Positions 34,551-43,598 of a stretch of 64,000 nt of DNA are shown here, piece by piece (within the stretch, counting starts at the first letter, position 1; each line of letters begins with the position of its first letter). A program made the position numbers and the translations under genes. Origin of the DNA: Niallia circulans NBRC 13626 (GTDB taxonomy: Bacteria > Bacillota > Bacilli > Bacillales > Cytobacillaceae). The stretch spans positions 248,001-312,000 of the forward strand of contig NZ_BCVE01000001.1 of NCBI RefSeq assembly GCF_001591585.1, written 5' to 3'. A model generated the notes under the pieces. That model saw nothing but the letters and a program-made list of their open reading frames with translations. It did no database searches and had not been told where the DNA came from.

Positions 34551-35066
34551 CTATTTTATTTTAGGTTCTTTCTTACTGTACTGCACATCTGCTTCTAAAT
34601 GCTTATCCATATAGGAGTAAAATTTTTCCATTGTATCTTTTTCTTTTAAAATGCTTTGAAGCTTTTGAGGATCTTTCCTAACTACCTTATGTTTTTTTAA
34701 TAGCTGAAATACATCTGGCAAAATACTGATATCTTCACTTTCTAAATGTAAAATGGATTGGTCCTTTAATTGAATAATTATATTGACATGTAAAGAGGAG
34801 CCTAAAAGGTATAGGTAGACAGTAGGAACACGGTGTACATTAAATTCCACAGAGACGATGTCTTTATATCGTATTGTTCTTAAATCCCGTTTCTTTTTCC
34901 GTCTAAATAACCCGCATGGTGTAAACAGAATTCCTAAATCATTAAAGCTTGTATAATATATGGGATAAAGCTTACTTGCATAAGGAGGATATTTCTTTTC
35001 ATATACCTCAATAATAACTGGTAAGACTCTGTTCTTTTTAGGTGATACAAACTCACTCCACTTCAT
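34551..35066 (-). CDS. Hypothetical protein
   Basis: 171 residues, soluble and basic, with alternating beta strands (FNDLGILFTPCGLF, TIRYKDIVSVEFNVHRVPTV) and a helical C-terminus. It could be a PH-like or small sensor fold, but I do not recognise a family. I start at ATG 35064-35066 because GGGAGG lies just upstream; a TTG at 35102 is possible. It converges on the SpoIIS module. Confidence 0.6.
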   Translation of the reverse strand: MKWSEFVSPKKNRVLPVIIEVYEKKYPPYASKLYPIYYTSFNDLGILFTPCGLFRRKKKRDLRTIRYKDIVSVEFNVHRVPTVYLYLLGSSLHVNIIIQLKDQSILHLESEDISILPDVFQLLKKHKVVRKDPQKLQSILKEKDTMEKFYSYMDKHLEADVQYSKKEPKIK

Positions 35067-35327
35067 TTCCGCTCCCTCCCAATTGTTAATTGCCTCCTTC
35101 AACCCCTTTTATCATTCACTCTTTGATTATAATCTATTTTATTCTGTTACAATAATTATATTGCCAAGCAAATTCTTCTTTTTTAAACTCTATATTCTGC
35201 ATAGTATATTCTATGTCTAAAGAAAAAGTTATAAAGATTCGTACATTAGATAATTTATTCGTTAAGTATAAGCTATTTTCCTCTATCTCCTCTGAAAATA
35301 CAGCAATTTTCTACAGCATAATTTTTA

Positions 35328-35370
35328 GCTCTCCCCTTTTCAATCACCGTCAAAAAAAGGGGAGAAATGA
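35328..35370 (-). terminator. Probable terminator of metG
   Basis: On the minus strand TCTCCCCTTTT pairs with AAAAGGGGAGA (35331-35366). It begins 10 bp past the metG stop codon. The U-run after it is poor, so efficiency is uncertain. Confidence 0.5.
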
Positions 35371-35376
35371 CAAAAA

Positions 35377-37017
35377 TTATGAATGTTTTTGTCCCATTAT
35401 CAGCAGATTTAGCTCTTCTTCTATTAATCCTAAATCTAAGCGCGCAAAAAGTGGCGTGACAGATAGTATTTCCTCAGGAAGTGTAGGCTGTAATCGCCAC
35501 TCTAAATTTGTAATCCCAAGCATTGCTCTAATTTTCCGGGTGGAAAATGGGACAAAAGGTTCAAGAAGCTGGGCAAGATTGACAATCATAAATGTACAAT
35601 TTGCTAATGTGATTTCACCAGCCTCCTTATCATTTTTTACTTGTTCCCACGGTTTTTGTTGATCAAAATAGCGATTTGCAGACCGAATATAAGCAAAAAT
35701 TTCTTCTAACGCTTTTTTACTTTTTCCTCTTTCTATCCAATTACCTGCGCTTCGATAAACTTCGTCTGTGCTAGCAATGATTTCTTTGGAGACTTGTCTA
35801 TTGGGAATCTTGCTGTTGTATGCTTTTTGAATAAACTTTAAGGTTCGATTCACAAAGTTCCCATAGGCGCCTAATAATTCACTATTATGACTATAAATAA
35901 ATTCTCGCCACGAAAAGTCCGTATCTCTGGTTTCTGGAGCATTTATCGTTAAAAAATACCGAAGCGAATCAGGATCATATTTCTGCAAAATATAAGGAAC
36001 CCAAACAGCCCAATTTTGACTAGTAGATAATTTCCTTTTTTCTAATGTTAAATATTCACTGGAGACAATATGGGTTGGTAGAGAATTTCTTCCCAATCCA
36101 AGTAAAATACTCGGCCAAATAACTGTATGAAATGGAATATTATCCTTTCCATGAACATAGTAAGATATTGTTTCAGAGTTCCAATAATCATCCACATGGA
36201 GACCTTTTGCTTTACAGGCCTCCATACTTGCTGTTAAGTAGCCTGCTACCGCTTCGATCCATACGTAAATTTTCTTTCCTTCAAAACCTTCTAAGGGCAC
36301 ATCAATCCCATTAGGTAAATCTCTAGTTACTGCCCTATCTGGTAGTCCTTCTCGCAAATATCTTTTCGTTAAGGAAACTGCATTTTCATTCCAGAGCTGA
36401 TTATCTTCTGCTTGTTTTACATAGTTTTCTAGCTCATTCTGAAAATTGCTAAAAGCGAAATAGAAATGTTCTGTTTTCTTAATGACTGGCTCCTCCCCAC
36501 AAATTTTACAACGTTTATCTTCTAATTCTAGTGGGTCTAATATCGAAGAACAGTGATCGCATTGGTCCCCTCTGGCTCTTTGCTTGCAATAAGGACAAAT
36601 TCCTTCTACAAATCTGTCTGGCAAGAACTGATTATTCTTTTGGCAGTATGCCTGCTCTACGGTTTTTTTGGATAAATACCCCTTTTGCAATAAGCTTAGA
36701 AAAATCTCTTGAACAGAAGCATGATGATGCTTTGCATCTGTTCTTGTGAAAAGATCATATGAAAAGCCTAGCTTAGAAAAACACTGGGAAAATTCAGCAT
36801 GATAGCGATCCGCTATTTCTTGAACGGATGTATTCTCTTGTTGGGCGCGAATAGAAATAGGTGTCCCATTACAATCACTTCCTGATACGTAAAGAACTTT
36901 TTCTCCCTTTTGCCGATAATAACGGGCTAAAATGTCCCCTGGCAATAATGCTGCCACGTGCCCTAAGTGCAAAGAGCCATTCGCATATGGCCATGCTCCT
37001 CCTATAAATATATTCAT
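35377..37017 (-). CDS. metG: Methionine-tRNA ligase
   Basis: 546 residues. HLGH (17-20), KRKLSTSQN in place of the KMSKS loop, and CPYC...CDHC...CKICG zinc knuckles identify MetRS, charging tRNA-Met. The short form without the C-terminal dimerisation domain and the KLSTS loop match the alternative MetRS family often regulated by a T-box. It may therefore be a second MetRS in addition to the housekeeping one, which is not in this window. AAAGGAGGAAG precedes the ATG, and a T-box riboswitch lies upstream. Confidence 0.88.
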   Translation of the reverse strand: MNIFIGGAWPYANGSLHLGHVAALLPGDILARYYRQKGEKVLYVSGSDCNGTPISIRAQQENTSVQEIADRYHAEFSQCFSKLGFSYDLFTRTDAKHHHASVQEIFLSLLQKGYLSKKTVEQAYCQKNNQFLPDRFVEGICPYCKQRARGDQCDHCSSILDPLELEDKRCKICGEEPVIKKTEHFYFAFSNFQNELENYVKQAEDNQLWNENAVSLTKRYLREGLPDRAVTRDLPNGIDVPLEGFEGKKIYVWIEAVAGYLTASMEACKAKGLHVDDYWNSETISYYVHGKDNIPFHTVIWPSILLGLGRNSLPTHIVSSEYLTLEKRKLSTSQNWAVWVPYILQKYDPDSLRYFLTINAPETRDTDFSWREFIYSHNSELLGAYGNFVNRTLKFIQKAYNSKIPNRQVSKEIIASTDEVYRSAGNWIERGKSKKALEEIFAYIRSANRYFDQQKPWEQVKNDKEAGEITLANCTFMIVNLAQLLEPFVPFSTRKIRAMLGITNLEWRLQPTLPEEILSVTPLFARLDLGLIEEELNLLIMGQKHS

Positions 37018-37089
37018 ATTTACTTCCTCCTTTTATAGAATTGCTTCTTTCGTTCATTTGAAATTATTTATCCAAATAAAAAAAGCATA

Positions 37090-37365
37090 AAAAAACGCCC
37101 TAATCTAAAAAGATTAGGACGAGTTAACCCGTGGTACCACCTAGCTTCACAAATAGTTTACACTATTTGCCTCTATTCAGTACGTCTTTAAAAAAAGAAG
37201 AGATACTGCTGCTGTTATAACGAGTGCCTATCTCGTCGTAGTCTACTCACGGATCGTTTTCGGTACGAAGCTCCAAGGTCATTTTCAATAAGGTTCATTT
37301 GCCTCTTTTCCACCGTCAGAAGCTCTCTATAAAATCTCCCCTTATTTACTTTTCCTTTTCAACGC
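37090..37365 (-). ncRNA. T-box riboswitch with methionine specifier
   Basis: On the minus strand the leader contains AGAGAGC near its 5' end, the specifier region GAAAATGACC with ATG (37280-37282) in the expected place, the T-box AGGTGGTACCACGG (37129-37142) and a CCTAATCT/AGATTAGG terminator with T7 (37093-37121). Uncharged tRNA-Met should stabilise the antiterminator and switch on metG. Fine stem boundaries are approximate. Confidence 0.9.
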
Positions 37366-37452
37366 CTACAAATTTATTAAGATTTATTGTAATTATATCC
37401 ATGCTAAATGTCAATATGTTTTGAAAAAACAGGATAATTTCTACCATCCACC

Positions 37453-38211
37453 CTATATGATAGCGCCTACATAAACATGCAGATCATTAGGAACGATAAT
37501 GTTTCCATCTTTACTGTACTTATCGAAAAGAAACCCCAGTTCTTCTACAAATTCATCATAAAAAGGATCATCTTTTTGCGGAGAATAAGATGCAGAAAGA
37601 TTTCGGCCAATAAAATGTTCTTTATTCATTTTTAATGGATTGGATACCGCATAATGTTCATATCCATTTGTGAAAAAATGCTGCAGACCTAAACGATCAA
37701 TATTTATACCGCCACTAAAACCTTGGAAATTCGGACAATATCTTTTGGATATTTTAGCAGTTTCTGAATTTAATTGACTCGTATGATCACGACTATTCCA
37801 AATGAGCATCACCTGACCATTTTTCTTTAGTATACGTCTGCATTCTTTTTTAAATGCATCCGCTTCAAACCAATGAAACGCCTGTGCAACTGTAATTAAA
37901 TCCACACTATTATCTGCGATTCCTGTGTTTTCGGCTGAAGCATCTAGGCAAGTTACTTGTTTGAAGTCTTCCATTCTTGCTTTAAGAATAGATCTCATAT
38001 CATCATTTGGCTCTATAGCGATAATATTTGTGCCGATATTTGCAGCTAGCTCGGTAAAGATTCCTGTGCCTGCTCCAATATCTGCGATGACAAAATGATC
38101 ATTTGAGCCACTATACTCGGAAATAAGCTCCTTAAAAAAACGTTTAGGATAACCTGGACGATAGCGATCATATAATGTAGACTTCCCTGAGAATTTTGCC
38201 TCTGAATTCAT
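37453..38211 (-). CDS. Class I SAM-dependent methyltransferase
   Basis: 252 residues. IADIGAGTGIFTELAANIG near residue 45, IAIEPNDDMRSIL and VDLITVAQAFHWFEADAF are the Methyltransf_11-type motifs I to IV. The substrate is unknown; similar Bacillus proteins are annotated as generic class I methyltransferases. The start at 38209-38211 has GAGGGGGAATAC upstream. The longer reading to 38301 has no site. It is not linked to metG. Confidence 0.82.
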   Translation of the reverse strand: MNSEAKFSGKSTLYDRYRPGYPKRFFKELISEYSGSNDHFVIADIGAGTGIFTELAANIGTNIIAIEPNDDMRSILKARMEDFKQVTCLDASAENTGIADNSVDLITVAQAFHWFEADAFKKECRRILKKNGQVMLIWNSRDHTSQLNSETAKISKRYCPNFQGFSGGINIDRLGLQHFFTNGYEHYAVSNPLKMNKEHFIGRNLSASYSPQKDDPFYDEFVEELGFLFDKYSKDGNIIVPNDLHVYVGAII

Positions 38212-38324
38212 TGTATTCCCCCTCTTTTTAACCAGTCCATTTCCTTCTGCCCTAATTAATCCTATTTCCACCATATTAAATAAATATTCCACAAATAGCA
38301 TTACATTCCTGCTATTGTTTGATT

Positions 38325-38366
38325 AGAAACAGTCCAGCTTCCATTCAGACTTCATGCTGGACTGTA
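38325..38366 (-). terminator. Hairpin terminator after the PH-domain gene
   Basis: ACAGTCCAGC (38329-38338) pairs with GCTGGACTGT (38354-38363). The minus-strand tail is TTTC only, so it is moderate. It lies just past the stop of the PH-domain gene. Confidence 0.55.
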
Positions 38367-38376
38367 ATCTTATAGA

Positions 38377-38760
38377 TTAGGCTTTAGCAACATAACTTGC
38401 CAATGCTTTTTGGACGTCATAAATACTGTTATCTTTTTTAAACTGTTTTGAAATGGCGGGCAATTCTGCCCCAGAGATCCAAATTTTTAATTCAGCATCC
38501 AAATCAAAGTGACCTGCCGTTTCTATACTGAAACGCGAAATACTTTTATATGGTACAGACATATACTCAACTTTTTTACCTGTCAGTCCTTGCTTATCAA
38601 CAAAAATTAGTCGTAAGTCTGTGAATACAATTAAATCTCTGACTAATTTATAAGCAAGCTCGATTCTTTCATTCGAACCGATTATGCTGCTTAATTCTTT
38701 TTCTAGTTCTTTCACATCTGTTTCACTTGCAATTCCCAACAACCCATTTAAAAAGCCCAT
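38377..38760 (-). CDS. Bacterial PH-domain protein
   Basis: 127 residues. After a helical start, LIVFTDLRLIFVDKQG and SVPYKSISRFSIETAG are the strands of bPH_1 (DUF1696-like) domains. Function is unknown, perhaps membrane or protein tethering. A good site is not clear; the ATG at 38760 is the natural start. It points away from the HTH operon. Confidence 0.72.
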   Translation of the reverse strand: MGFLNGLLGIASETDVKELEKELSSIIGSNERIELAYKLVRDLIVFTDLRLIFVDKQGLTGKKVEYMSVPYKSISRFSIETAGHFDLDAELKIWISGAELPAISKQFKKDNSIYDVQKALASYVAKA

Positions 38761-38864
38761 TTAATCAACTCCATTTTTTGTTCATATAAAAATTTAAGAT
38801 TTGTAGCTTAATTTAATTATCTACTTTCTTGCTAATGTTTGCAAAATATTCGATAATCATCTAC

Positions 38865-38900
38865 TTGATTTTCTTTTACACCTGTAATAAAATTATTACA
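38865..38900 (+). promoter_or_regulatory. Promoter with palindromic operator over the -10 box
   Basis: TTGATT (38865-38870), a 17-bp spacer and TAAAAT (38888-38893) form a sigma-A promoter. TGTAATAAAATTATTACA (38883-38900), a perfect 8-2-8 palindrome, covers the -10 and start site. Predicted transcription starts near 38900, 2 bp before the ATG, so the message would be leaderless. Confidence 0.65.
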
Positions 38901-38901
38901 T

Positions 38902-39225
38902 ATGAAACATATAAAAAATGGAGACAAATTACTTCTTGTTCTTGAAGCATTATCAAACCCATACCGTTTGAAAATTATCGCTATCTTGAAAAATGAAAAG
39001 AAATATGTCAGCCAACTAGCAAGAGAGCTTGGAATCAGTAGACCGTTATTATATTTACATCTTCAAAAATTAGAAAATGCAGAATTAATTAAAGGTCATC
39101 ATGAAATTTCTGAAGATGGAAAAGCAATGAAGTATTATGTGTTAATCCCTTTTTCGCTTCCTTTATCAGAGGAATTAATTGCAAACCTGGCTGATAGTGT
39201 CACGATTAAGAAAAGAAAGGAGTAA
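38902..39225 (+). CDS. ArsR-like winged-helix regulator
   Basis: 107 residues. NPYRLKIIAILKNEKKYVSQ, LARELGISRPLLYLHLQKLE and a wing with SEDGKAMKYY are an ArsR/HTH_5-type DNA-binding domain. No clustered Cys or His is visible, so a metal sensor is not indicated. There is no ribosome site; the promoter suggests a leaderless start at ATG 38902. The palindrome just upstream is a likely autoregulatory operator. It heads a three-gene operon. Confidence 0.8.
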   Translation: MKHIKNGDKLLLVLEALSNPYRLKIIAILKNEKKYVSQLARELGISRPLLYLHLQKLENAELIKGHHEISEDGKAMKYYVLIPFSLPLSEELIANLADSVTIKKRKE

Positions 39226-39252
39226 ATAAAAAAATATTTTAGGGGGAACAAA

Positions 39253-39483
39253 ATGCAAATATTTAGTATGATCAATCTCTTTATCGTAAGTATTCCTATT
39301 CTAATTGTACTTGGTTTCATATTTTATTTAGCAAGATATATGAAAAGAGCGGAAACTCGAGCAGATGAGAAGTTGAACTTAGAAAAAGAAAACATAGCTT
39401 ATCAAAAAGAACAAATAGAAGCACTCCACAAATTGAAAGAAAGAATTGTGAACATCGAAAAATTGTTAAATGAGACAAATTAA
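39253..39483 (+). CDS. Small single-helix membrane protein with coiled-coil tail
   Basis: 76 residues: one membrane helix (IPILIVLGFIFYLARYM) and a charged helical tail (RADEKLNLEKENIAYQKEQI) that looks like a coiled coil. It is paralogous to the next gene. GGGGGA precedes the ATG. Function is unknown; as it follows the regulator by 28 bp, it may be its output or a membrane anchor. Confidence 0.68.
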   Translation: MQIFSMINLFIVSIPILIVLGFIFYLARYMKRAETRADEKLNLEKENIAYQKEQIEALHKLKERIVNIEKLLNETN

Positions 39484-39495
39484 AGGAGATAAACG

Positions 39496-39723
39496 ATGAG
39501 CGTTCTTTTATTATTCTTGCCAACTTTAATTCTTTATATTTTTATTCCAGCTTTGCTGATTTTTATTCTCGTACGTTTTCTAAAAAGAAAAGAAGCACGA
39601 GCTATAGAAAGACTAAAAGTAGAAAAGGAAAGCCTTTCGATACATAAACAGCAAATGACCATTATTAATGACTTAAATAAAGAACTTTACGCGATTGAAA
39701 AAATGCTAAAAGATGTAGAATAA
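39496..39723 (+). CDS. Second single-helix coiled-coil membrane protein
   Basis: 75 residues with the same plan as the preceding protein: a hydrophobic helix (ILYIFIPALLIFILVRF) followed by KRKEARAIERLKVEKESLSI and a C-terminal helix ending in KMLKDVE. The pair could form heteromeric membrane coils. AAAGGAG precedes the ATG. A terminator hairpin begins inside its last codons. Confidence 0.68.
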   Translation: MSVLLLFLPTLILYIFIPALLIFILVRFLKRKEARAIERLKVEKESLSIHKQQMTIINDLNKELYAIEKMLKDVE

Positions 39724-39748
39724 TCTACACCATTTAGCATTTTTTTCT
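39701..39748 (+). terminator. Terminator overlapping the end of the coiled-coil gene
   Basis: AAAATGCTAAA...TGTAGA pairs with TCTACA...TTTAGCATTTT, followed by T7. The left arm is the last codons of the preceding gene. Confidence 0.82.
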
Positions 39749-39818
39749 TTATCTTCATACATTATTCATTCAAAAAAGGGAAAAATAATATTAAGACTAG
39801 GAAGGAATGAAGTGATGT

Positions 39819-40514
39819 ATGAAAAGACAAACAAATTTACCATTGATAATCATGGTTATCCTTGTAATTATTATTCAACCTTTAAATGCTTTCGCCATTT
39901 CACCGAATGTTGTTATTACAAAACAATATAAAAATATTGAAGAACTAAAATATCCATCCCTTGTTAGTGCTCCTAACAACAAAGCGCAGAATAGCGTGAA
40001 CAAAATCTTATTACAACATATAAAAGCATCGTATAATCAATACATAAAGTTGATGAAAGAAATGGAAAACCTAAAAAAAGATCCAATTTGCAAAGAATCA
40101 GCATCTGCCTGTCAGTTTGAATATATAACCAACTATCAAGTCAAATATAACCAAAATAATAAATTAAGCATTTTGTTTTCTGACTATCAATTTACCGGGG
40201 GAGCACATGGGAATACAGTGATAACAACCTATAATTTCGACCTCAAATCAGGAAAGCTATTAACATTAGATGACTTTCTACCTTCCAAGGAACATTATGG
40301 CAAAGTCACAACTTATGCGATAGCATATATGAAAAAACACCCAGAAATTTTTTACTCAGATGCAAAAGAATTCACCGATTTTAAAGTGACAGACGAAACG
40401 AATTTCTATTTAGCAGATAACGGGATAGTGCTCATTTTCCAGCAATATGAAGTTGCCCCGTATGCTTCTGGCAATCCTTCGATATTCATCCCGGCATCTG
40501 TATTCTCTATATAA
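39819..40514 (+). CDS. Secreted DUF4163/DUF3298 (PdaC/RsiV-like) protein
   Basis: 231 residues. A signal peptide (LPLIIMVILVIIIQPLNAFA) of about 26 residues is followed by the PdaC/DUF4163 region and a DUF3298 C-terminal part: SDYQFTGGAHGN, LTLDDFLP and IFQQYEVAPYASGNPS. These domains bind peptidoglycan-type ligands in PdaC and lysozyme in RsiV. It is probably an extracellular wall or sensor protein. A GGAAGGAATGAAGTG stretch precedes the ATG. Confidence 0.82.
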   Translation: MKRQTNLPLIIMVILVIIIQPLNAFAISPNVVITKQYKNIEELKYPSLVSAPNNKAQNSVNKILLQHIKASYNQYIKLMKEMENLKKDPICKESASACQFEYITNYQVKYNQNNKLSILFSDYQFTGGAHGNTVITTYNFDLKSGKLLTLDDFLPSKEHYGKVTTYAIAYMKKHPEIFYSDAKEFTDFKVTDETNFYLADNGIVLIFQQYEVAPYASGNPSIFIPASVFSI

Positions 40515-40587
40515 GGAATAATAATTTAAAAAGTAAAGGTGCATTATTATACATTGCTTGAAGCCGAAACAGCTTCATCTAAAAAAC

Positions 40588-40638
40588 CGATTCTGAAAGA
40601 GTTATTTTATGCGAACTAAAATAACTCTTTCAGAATCG
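40588..40638. repeat. Perfect 22-bp stem hairpin
   Basis: CGATTCTGAAAGAGTTATTT plus TA (40588-40609) pairs perfectly with its complement at 40617-40638, with a 7-nt loop. It probably ends the rightward secreted-protein gene, although no T-run follows. Confidence 0.75.
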
Positions 40639-40656
40639 TATTATAATTAATGAAAA

Positions 40657-40718
40657 ACACGAATAATCATTAGAAGATCGTATGCAGGCTTCTAATAAAT
40701 ATTCGTGTTCGTCTTTTT
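40657..40718. terminator. Second hairpin with T-run
   Basis: ACACGAAT...ATTAGAAG pairs with CTTCTAAT...ATTCGTGT (40689-40708), followed by GTCTTTTTAG. Together with the preceding hairpin it forms a double terminator between convergent genes. Confidence 0.65.
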
Positions 40719-40734
40719 AGTGGATATCCAACTG

Positions 40735-41253
40735 CTATTTTCCTTTATTTTTTCTTTGTCTCTCTATTTCTGCTTGCAGGCGGCCTTCAGGAGCAAAGTC
40801 TTTTTCCCAATTTGGCGGCTTAATAATTTTACCATCTTCTTCTCTAAATCTTGGTTTACCATCTTCAAATAGCTTACCCATATTTGCTTCTTGAACAATT
40901 TGGAAGAGAGAAAATGGTTCAACACCAGCAATGACAAAACTTCCTTGATTAAAGTATTCTACATCCGTTAAAGCATCCATTTGTGCTACTAATTTATCGT
41001 CAACGGGTTTCTTTTCCGAAAGTATTTTATCAGCAGCTTTATTTAGTCCCTTTAAAAACTGCTCATATAATGCTTTAAATTTACTTTCGTCCCCTTCTGC
41101 TGTTGCATATAAAAATTCTACTAACTCTTCTCCAGTCCAAACAGCTCGATTAACAGCTGTTTTTTCTGCGATTGCAGTAGGTTCTGCAGCTACTTCATGT
41201 CCAAATGCTTCATGAAATTTTTTTACCATATGATACATTGTATTATTATCCAT
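40735..41253 (-). CDS. MazG-like/phosphoribosyl-ATP pyrophosphohydrolase-like protein
   Basis: 172 residues. Helices rich in Glu (NRAVWTGEELVEFLYATAEG, DVEYFNQGSFV) and the IVQEANMGKLF...DGKIIKPPNW tail identify a MazG-like NTP pyrophosphohydrolase, a helix-bundle family that hydrolyses nucleotides with Mg2+. The Glu-rich helices provide metal ligands. It could be a house-cleaning enzyme. It runs leftward alone. Confidence 0.8.
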   Translation of the reverse strand: MDNNTMYHMVKKFHEAFGHEVAAEPTAIAEKTAVNRAVWTGEELVEFLYATAEGDESKFKALYEQFLKGLNKAADKILSEKKPVDDKLVAQMDALTDVEYFNQGSFVIAGVEPFSLFQIVQEANMGKLFEDGKPRFREEDGKIIKPPNWEKDFAPEGRLQAEIERQRKNKGK

Positions 41254-41543
41254 TATTACTCCTTCTCACAACTTTAGCCAATTCCCTCAACTAGTCTAGC
41301 TTGGTTTAGTTAAGAATTGCTGACTTAATTAATTAATTAATCATAGATATTGTACCATTAGATTCCCTGTTTTGCAGGGGATTCGATTAATTTTAAAAAA
41401 TTTCACGGCAAAAGGCTTCTCTATCTTTTATATAACACCTTTAAAATCCTATTATAATAATCTTTTTCAAATAGTGAAAAAACACTAATTTACTACAGTT
41501 TAATAGCCTGTTATAATACTAGAGGGAAAGAGGTGTTTAATCA

Positions 41544-41867
41544 ATGGAGATATTTAGTATTCAAGAATTAGAAAAAGTAATACGTCATGTCGAAATTGAA
41601 GGACAAGGGGGAATTTTTCAAGAAGAAACAGGGAAACAACCTAAAGATTATCCGAAGGAATTCCTTGGTCGTATCGTTAATTACATTACTGATAATCAGT
41701 TAATTAAAAAAATCCAGAAATTAACCGATGATGAAGCACTTCACTTATTTGTAAAATCAGTATACGTTGTCTGTATTAAGGATTTACATAGCGCTGATGA
41801 TATCCAGGAACAAGATCTTGTACAAAAAGTTTTTTCTGATTATTTAAAAGAAACATCGATGGCCTAA
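41544..41867 (+). CDS. Hypothetical helical protein
   Basis: 107 residues, helical and acidic (NYITDNQLIKKIQKLTDDEA). AGAGGTG lies before the ATG. No family was recognised; similar short proteins occur in Bacillus genomes. It is a single gene ending at a strong bidirectional terminator. Confidence 0.6.
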   Translation: MEIFSIQELEKVIRHVEIEGQGGIFQEETGKQPKDYPKEFLGRIVNYITDNQLIKKIQKLTDDEALHLFVKSVYVVCIKDLHSADDIQEQDLVQKVFSDYLKETSMA

Positions 41868-41898
41868 TAAAATATAAATATATTTTGCAACATAACAA

Positions 41899-41933
41899 AG
41901 ACTAGGATGGCTTCCACCCTAGTCTATTTTTTC
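41899..41933. terminator. Bidirectional terminator
   Basis: AAGACTAGGATGG pairs with CCACCCTAGTCT, followed by ATTTTTT on the plus strand. It separates the two convergent hypothetical genes. Confidence 0.75.
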
Positions 41934-42080
41934 CATTGATTTAGTACGGTACATATTACTGTATATAAGCTTTGTCGGATTTTTTTTGTATAATTTTTCA
42001 TATTTCTTGTGGGCCATTAAGTTATCTTTCCAATTAGGAGGAAAGACGATTTTCTCTTTTAATTCTTGAAAAATACTCAT
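41919..42080 (-). CDS. Hypothetical small basic protein
   Basis: 53 residues, basic (KNPTKLIYSNMYRTKSMEKID), soluble. The start at 42078-42080 has GGGTGG before it. A longer reading to 42203 would add 41 residues of basic sequence with poor site support. No family is recognised. Its terminal codons overlap the shared hairpin. Confidence 0.42.
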   Translation of the reverse strand: MSIFQELKEKIVFPPNWKDNLMAHKKYEKLYKKNPTKLIYSNMYRTKSMEKID

Positions 42081-42281
42081 GTTTTTCCCACCCTTATCTA
42101 GATGATAATCTTCGTATACCCGCTTCCACTCCTTCTTTAAACCTAATTTTCCTAATCCATTTTTATTTTTTAGTATGGAAAGGATTTTCCCAAAAAGAAT
42201 CACACAATAGTTGTACTTCCCTCCATCTTTGCGTAAAATAAATAAATAGTTATCTATTTTTTAAAGGACAGGAAGTTAATT

Positions 42282-42464
42282 ATGACAAAATTCGGTTGGT
42301 TTTTATCGTTGGTTGGATTTCTTGCAATCTTAAGTAGTATTCTTTATCCATTTGATGTTATTAGTAAGCAAACAGTCTTGATTCTTCTTTTTGGAGGCGC
42401 TGGAACTATGTTTGTTGGTTCAATGATTAGAAATTTATCCCTTCTTAAAAAAATTCCAAAATAA
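42282..42464 (+). CDS. Small two-helix membrane protein
   Basis: 60 residues, with two membrane segments (FLSLVGFLAILSSILY and VLILLFGGAGTMFVGSM) and a basic end. No family is recognised. ACAGGAAG precedes the ATG. A hairpin with a T-run ends it just before the cidR-like gene. Confidence 0.58.
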   Translation: MTKFGWFLSLVGFLAILSSILYPFDVISKQTVLILLFGGAGTMFVGSMIRNLSLLKKIPK

Positions 42465-42514
42465 CTGGAGGAAAACGGGAATACTAAGCTAATGCCCCAT
42501 TTCTATCCAGTCAC

Positions 42515-42546
42515 AAGGCTGTCTCTACAAACGGGACAGCCCTTTT
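42515..42546 (+). terminator. Terminator before the LysR gene
   Basis: GGCTGTC (42517-42523) pairs with GACAGCC (42535-42541), followed by CTTTTC. It ends the small membrane-protein gene. Confidence 0.65.
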
Positions 42547-42567
42547 CAATCAAGAGGAGGAAGGAAA

Positions 42568-43443
42568 ATGGAAATTAGACAGCTACATTACTTCGTTGAA
42601 GTGGTGAAACAAAAAAATATGACAAAAGCCTCGGACAAGCTGCATATTTCACAGCCTGCTCTAAGTAAAGCGATCAAAAGCTTAGAAGCGGAGATTGGCT
42701 TAACCTTAATTCACCGTTCCAATAAAACCCATGAACTTACAGATGCAGGCTCAGTAGTTTATGAATATGGACAAAAAATTATTGCTCAAGTGGAAGAAAT
42801 GTCATCCACCTTGCATGATATGACCAATTTAACAAGAGGAAATATTAATATTGGTCTTCCGCCGATCATTGGAAGCTTATTCTTCCCCAAAATAATAGCC
42901 GCATTTCATAAAGCATATCCAAATATCCAAATAAATATAAAAGAATATGGGGCGGCAAAAGTTGTGAAAAGTGTCGAAGAGGGTGAATTTGAAATGGGTG
43001 TCGCTGTTCTTCCTTTAGCAGATGAGGCTTTTAACGTCTTCCCTCTTGTAAAGGAAGAAATGAAATTAATAGTACCTGTATCTCATCGGCTTGCAAATAA
43101 AAAGAAGGTGCAAATGAAAGAATTAAAAGAAGAAGAATTTATTTTTTACAGTGAAGAATTCGCCTTATATGAAATTATGCGCAAAAAGTTCATTCAAGAA
43201 GGATTTGAACCAAATATTATCTTCAAAAGCTCCCAGTGGGACTTTATGGTTGAGATTGTGGCAGCGAACCTAGGAATTTCGATTCTCCCCGAATCAATAT
43301 GCAATCGAGCAAATAATAATCAAGTTCGCTTTGTTGATTTAGAACCTATTACCAATTGGGAACTAGTTATCATTACGAAAAAGGATCGCTATTTATCCGT
43401 TGCTAGCAGAAGATTCATTGACTTTGTTCTTAACAATGAATAA
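42568..43443 (+). CDS. LysR-family regulator of cidAB (CidR/YwbI-like)
   Basis: 291 residues. MEIRQLHYFVEVVKQKNMTK and ALSKAIKSLEAEIG form the LysR winged helix; the rest is the periplasmic-binding-like effector domain. It lies just upstream of cidAB in the same direction, as CidR does in Staphylococcus and YwbI in B. subtilis, where acetate or pyruvate metabolism induces cidABC. The operator is probably in the 155 bp before cidA. AGGAGG precedes the ATG. Confidence 0.88.
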   Translation: MEIRQLHYFVEVVKQKNMTKASDKLHISQPALSKAIKSLEAEIGLTLIHRSNKTHELTDAGSVVYEYGQKIIAQVEEMSSTLHDMTNLTRGNINIGLPPIIGSLFFPKIIAAFHKAYPNIQINIKEYGAAKVVKSVEEGEFEMGVAVLPLADEAFNVFPLVKEEMKLIVPVSHRLANKKKVQMKELKEEEFIFYSEEFALYEIMRKKFIQEGFEPNIIFKSSQWDFMVEIVAANLGISILPESICNRANNNQVRFVDLEPITNWELVIITKKDRYLSVASRRFIDFVLNNE

Positions 43444-43598
43444 GGTCTATATAGCTCTGCTAGCATCATTATAACTATTAGTTATATTAACTATAATTAC
43501 TATGTATTTTACGAATAACCAAGTTAAGCGTATGATATTCATATACGAAACAGATGGAAGATTTCATTCCATCAAATGAATATCAGAAGGTGATCTCA

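Noticed and set aside
35213-35662. Rightward 149-codon frame overlapping metG
   Set aside because: Antisense to the 3' end of metG.
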